Below, in pieces: positions 60,715 to 64,000 of a stretch of 64,000 nucleotides of DNA (position 1 is the first letter of the stretch; every line of letters begins with the position of its first letter). Below the pieces are notes generated by a model, which was not told the DNA's origin, ran no database searches, and worked only from the letters and a program-made list of their open reading frames with translations. Source of the stretch: Thiohalocapsa sp. PB-PSB1 (GTDB lineage Bacteria > Pseudomonadota > Gammaproteobacteria > Chromatiales > Chromatiaceae); contig CP050890.1 of the NCBI GenBank assembly GCA_016745215.1, forward strand, positions 6,572,001 to 6,636,000, in the 5' to 3' direction. Position numbers and translations under genes: made by a program.

Positions 60715-61564
60715 CTAGTCCTGCTGCATGTTTCCGGCGGTTTGGGCAAAGAAACCTGTGACATCCTTGCCGACCGCGGAGCCCACACTGTCACTTAGAT
60801 CGAGATCGAACTTCTTCGCGACTCGCGTTTCGATGTAGGCCGCGACTTGCTGATGGCTCTCGCTGTCCAGTGCCTCGATCTCCACGCTGGCATGACCAAT
60901 GAATGGGGAGCCGCCGGCCTTCCTGCTCAGCGCGCCGACGCCCGCCTCCGCGACACCGCCGAAGAGAAACGCCAGGGTGATGACCGACGCCTCGGACTTG
61001 TTCGGCACCAGGTCGGTGACGGCAATCTGTAGACGCAAGCTGCCCGATCCCGGATCGGAACATAATTTAGTAGCTGCCACCAACCCTTTCAAGGTGTTGA
61101 TACGTGTACCACCGCAACCGCATGATTTTGCGGTGTTTGCCTTCCGACGAGCTGGCAAGCGGCTGCGGATGCCTGCGAGCTCTTGACCCTAAAATACTGA
61201 TTCATAGTGTTTTTTACGCACCTTGAAAGGGCTGGTAGCTGCCACCCAAGCCCTTCAGGATGGCAGTGTGAAAATGGCGCGCCAGCGCCTGCATCGTCGC
61301 CGGGTCGATCTCGCCCCGCGCGGCATCGACCTCCAGATAGATCTTGATCCGGTCGATCATCACCTTGTCATGGGCGCCGATCTGCGCCGCGGGCTCCGAC
61401 CAGCTGTATGCCTCGGTGCCGGCCTTCTGCTCGAGCTTGCTGTAGTCACTGAGGAAGCCTAGGGGCTCGTAGTCGCCGAAGCTCGCGGCGGTTGAGATGG
61501 TCGCGGCCGCAAGCAGGGCCGCGGCGGTGAAGATGCGTGGTCTCATGTCTCTGTGATTCTTCAT
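60715..61564 (-). pseudogene. DUF3313 lipoprotein-like gene split by a MITE
   Basis: The N-terminal piece (61564-61245) has a signal peptide (RIFTAAALLAAATISTAA) and the DUF3313 features GFLSDYSKLEQKAG and VMIDRIKIYLE. The C-terminal piece (61079-60715) continues with DPGSGSLRLQIAVTDLVPNK, GHASVEIEALDSESHQQVAA and ends GFFAQTAGNMQQD. A 156-bp element at 61080-61235 separates them, and a one-base frame difference remains across the join. DUF3313 proteins are outer-membrane-associated, of unknown role. Not functional as it stands. Confidence 0.8.
61080..61235. mobile_element. 156-bp MITE with CCARCCCTTTCAAGGTG ends
   Basis: Inverted ends CCAACCCTTTCAAGGTG (61080-61096) and CACCTTGAAAGGGCTGG (61219-61235), 16 of 17 matching. 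9-bp duplication TAGCTGCCA at 61071-61079 and 61236-61244. Different family from the GGCCTTG elements. Confidence 0.88.
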
Positions 61565-61568
61565 GCCG

Positions 61569-62857
61569 TCAAAAGGTCAGTCTGGCCCGGAGCCCAGCGA
61601 TCCAGATGAAATCTTGCTCCGGATTCTGCGCAGGCTGCTGGACCAGCTGGAGGTCCGGCGTGATCGCCAAATGCTCGAAGAGCTGGAAGCGGTAGTAGAC
61701 CTCGAGGGTGTACTGATTATCGGTGGAGGCGCCGAAAATGTCGCGGTTCGGACGCCCCCAGTTGATGCCGAGTCCGAAGACCGACCCATCGCTGGAGGGG
61801 GAGTAGGCGAAGCCGGTACTAACGGAACGGTCCAACGGCGACCCGGCACCTGCCGCGTAGCCGATGCGTAGGAAGGGGAGCCAACGTTCCTGGAGTTTCC
61901 GGCTGAAGGAAAACTGCGCCCCCCAGCCATCCGGCACACCCGCCTCGGTGCGTTCATCCGCGTGCCAGTAGGTCAGGTGGATGTTGTCGTCGAAGCGCGA
62001 CTCCCAACTCCCGAACCAGCCAACCTCGATATGCTTGAAGTATTCGCCGTTGTTGAAGAACCCATCGACGCTGTCCACAGGGTCGCGCGGATTGCCGTTG
62101 GCATCGGCGAGCCCGGCAAGGAGGTAGTAGTGCTCGACTGGGTTCCACCGCACGGCGGCGCCGAATCCCTGATCGGGTGCCGGCGTGGTCGGGTCGGTGG
62201 AGAAGGCTAGGTTGATGAAGTCGGTCCAGGGATTCACCAGCCCGTAGACGCCCACGTAATCGGTGACATCCACGATGCCGACGATGTAGGCGAGCCGGTT
62301 GTCCAGGAACGATTGATGCCAGTAGAGGTTGGTCAGGATGGTACCGGCGTCGCTGAACGGGACCGCCGTCAGGCCGGCGTAGCGGATCTGCCCGGCCAGG
62401 GCAGCGGGGGCAACCTCCGTACCCAGCCGGTGGCGGTCATCCACCTTGAATTCGATGGCGCCGGGGTGTGCCGATGCCTGGTCGAACAGCGTCCAGGTGC
62501 CAAAGAGGCGCAGCACACCGCCGGCCGCATTCTGCTCGCCGAGGCTCTTGTCGGCATGCTGGTAGAGCAGGTTGTAATCCATGCCGTAGGACAGGCCGTG
62601 CTCGTCCCGCAGCCGATCCTTGAAGGCCGAGTAGGACGCGAGCGCAGCAGAGAAGGCTTGCGTGCGGAACAGTGAGCCCTTGGGCGCCTCGTCCTAATGC
62701 TGGCCGGCCCGCCGAATCCGGCAGTCGCTTCGTGCGCTGGGGCAACGGTAGGCGCTGGCGCGGATTCCTCCCCCGCCCAAACGGGCTGGCAGGCGGCCCA
62801 GCAAAGGGCCAAAGCCGACGACAGGCACTTGCTTGTACAGGGCTGCACTGCGGCCAT
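61569..62857 (-). pseudogene. OprB-type carbohydrate porin with frameshift near the signal peptide
   Basis: The signal peptide and start (from ATG 62857: PCTSKCLSSALALCWAACQP, cleavage near VWA-GEES) are in one frame. The mature porin (DEAPKGSLFRTQAFSAALASY onward) is in another, with a stop TAG at about 62693-62695 between them. From about 62690 the beta-barrel is complete, with LSYGMDYNLLYQHA, GVLRLFGTWTLFD, TYWHADERTEAGVPDGWG, EVYYRFQLFEHLAITPDLQL and a terminal ARLTF. The OprB family takes up sugars. A single-base sequencing error would also explain it. Four bases upstream of the DUF3313 gene, so originally co-transcribed. Confidence 0.75.
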
Positions 62858-63266
62858 CGATCTTGTTGATCGCTGCTTGGCCGGCCGGCGCCGACGCACC
62901 GGAAGTGATTGTCTCAGATCGTCGGCACCTGCCTTGCAACGACGCGATGCCGTCCTGCAATCCGGAAGAGGCATTAGCGGTACGGCTCGACCAAGGCCGG
63001 CTGCATGAAGTAGCTGCTCTCGACGCTGGCGTCACCATCGATGTAGCGCACCCCCTGCACCGAGCGTTGCGCCTCCATCCGGCCTTTGATGCTGCATCTC
63101 GGACGCGCCGGGATTGGCGAAACAGGTGTCGAGCCCGGCATTGCGTAGGGCCTTGAACAGGGCTTGGGCGCCGTTTTTTGCATCGATCTCCGTGGTCTGT
63201 GCTGGGAGCGACTGCGGTGAGCGCCGCCATCGGCCCGGTCGGGATAGGCGTCGCGGCCACCCGGCC
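62858..63266 (-). pseudogene. Gene debris including a thiamine-diphosphate enzyme N-terminus
   Basis: At 63091-63201 the minus strand reads NGAQALFKALRNAGLDTCF and ANPGASEMQ, the N-terminus of an acetolactate-synthase-like enzyme. It then changes into an unrelated tail (GVRYIDGDASVESSYFMQP) ending in a stop at about 62977. No intact gene; looks like a deletion join of two genes. Confidence 0.5.
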
Positions 63267-63437
63267 TCAACGACGGCGTCGGCGCAGGGCGTGGAGCAGC
63301 CCGACAACGACGGCACCGCCGAGCAACAACAGCGACAGGACCTCCAGCCCGTGCGGATGGGCATGAATGACATCCGCCTGGTGCGCCTGGCTGGTGAGCG
63401 GTGCCAGCAAGAGCAGTACGAACAGTGAGCGATACAT
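63267..63437 (-). CDS. Small His-rich membrane protein
   Basis: 56 residues from ATG 63437 with GGAGAA six bases upstream. Signal or first membrane segment YRSLFVLLLLAPLTSQAH, a short His-containing loop (HQADVIHAHPHGLEVL), a second membrane segment LSLLLLGGAVVVGLLHAL and a run of arginines at the end. Unknown family. The histidines could bind metal, but that is speculation. It lies 52 bp after the LarA-like gene on the same strand. Confidence 0.55.
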   Translation of the reverse strand: MYRSLFVLLLLAPLTSQAHQADVIHAHPHGLEVLSLLLLGGAVVVGLLHALRRRRR

Positions 63438-63489
63438 GGTTTGTTCTCCAGGGTCTGCAGGGTGTCGAGGGGGCCAACGCGGGTAGGGT

Positions 63490-64000
63490 CTAATGCGGCG
63501 GCGGAATGTCGTGATGACTGTGCTTGCCGTCGCTGTCGCGCAGGTACTGGAAATCGGCATTGGGGTAGACCGCCACCGATGCCTCGCCCGGATACTTGCG
63601 CTGCAGCGCGGCGATGACGTCGTCCCAGACGCTGAGGTGGGTGATCTTCTCCTTGGGCTCGATCCACCATGACGCCCCGGGGTGCGGGTACTCGTTGTAG
63701 AACAGCACTTCGTCGACGGTCGCGGCCAGGTTGACCGCGTTGGCGTGCGGCGGCCTGCCCTGGCGTGTTGCCCCCCAATCGCCCTGGAAATAGTGGGTCG
63801 TGAGGCCTTCCGGCATGTTGGCTACCAGCACCACCGACCCTCCGGACTTCTTCAGCGAGGGCCCCGCCGGGAGCAGCGCGATCATCGGCTCGTTGGCCTT
63901 GTAGAAGGCATTTGCGATGACGATGTCCTTGTCCACGGCAGGCACGGTGGCGTAGTTGTCGCGCCCGTCCGTCAGCGCCTCGACGAACACCTGGCCGATC
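63490..64000 (-). CDS. LarA-like (DUF2088) nickel-pincer enzyme, C-terminal part, gene continues beyond the window
   Basis: The open frame enters from the right edge and ends at 63490. DKDIVIANAFYKANEPMIAL, SGGSVVLVANMPEGLTTHYF and the ending VAVYPNADFQYL fit the C-terminal half of LarA-type racemases and relatives. The very C-terminus KHSHHDIPPPH is His-rich. The pincer-binding lysine and histidines lie in the part outside the window, so activity cannot be judged. Same strand as the small membrane protein and porin. Confidence 0.6.
   Translation of the reverse strand, partial: IGQVFVEALTDGRDNYATVPAVDKDIVIANAFYKANEPMIALLPAGPSLKKSGGSVVLVANMPEGLTTHYFQGDWGATRQGRPPHANAVNLAATVDEVLFYNEYPHPGASWWIEPKEKITHLSVWDDVIAALQRKYPGEASVAVYPNADFQYLRDSDGKHSHHDIPPPH

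Overview
This window looks like chromosome of a GC-rich gammaproteobacterium, most likely a purple sulfur bacterium of the Chromatiaceae. That placement is inferred from codon and base composition, the bioBFHCD gene order next to comF, the DUF294/exonuclease pair and the transposon load; no marker gene proves it. About a third is ordinary housekeeping sequence. The rest is accessory DNA dominated by a chromosomal integron.

Left part (1-21.7 kb): an edge-truncated IS4-type transposase is followed by a TcmP/three-Cys-motif pair, with a small transposon sitting exactly on the tcmP stop codon. A decayed REP-type (RAYT) transposase and slippage repeats come next. Core genes follow: two cNMP/CBS/DUF294 proteins, a DEDDh exonuclease, a DUF2939 protein, comF, and a tightly overlapping biotin operon bioB-F-H-C-D. 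A 3.3-kb island carrying an AAA ATPase/DUF4276 pair is wedged between comF and bioB, where a second, decayed copy of the comF 5' end remains. A Rieske protein, a BolA-type protein and tRNA-Phe close this part.

Integron (22.7-54.25 kb): an IntI-type integrase with a long N-terminal extension points left. An attI-like region with three TTTGCATGC repeats precedes an array in which every non-IS gene points right. I recognise 14 attC sites or halves by paired core sites (RYYYAAC ... GTTRRRY-like) around long palindromes. In order, cassettes carry an AT-rich reverse transcriptase, a flavodoxin-fold reductase, a beta-helix spike-like protein, a 1279-aa subtilisin-vWA protein, a small protein plus LRAT-like protein, an IS91-like HUH transposase, an orphan membrane protein, an ApeA-type HEPN defence gene (broken), BrnT/BrnA, another orphan, three more HUH transposases (one an exact duplicate of the earlier cassette), and a methyltransferase/Bpu10I-like endonuclease pair. 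The array is invaded by an ISAzo13 element inside an attC, nested IS3/ISAs1/ISL3 elements, and several small non-autonomous elements with clear target duplications.

Right part (54.2-64 kb): an intact RAYT transposase flanked by inverted ends and microrepeats truncates the last visible attC. IS66 and MULE-like transposase remnants, a Uma2 nuclease, a MscS channel, a DUF3313 gene split by a small transposon, a frameshifted OprB-like porin, a small membrane protein and a LarA-like fragment at the edge follow. The integron appears to work as a collector of defence (reverse transcriptase, ApeA, restriction-modification, toxin-antitoxin, possibly the protease and LRAT genes) and of HUH transposases travelling as cassettes.
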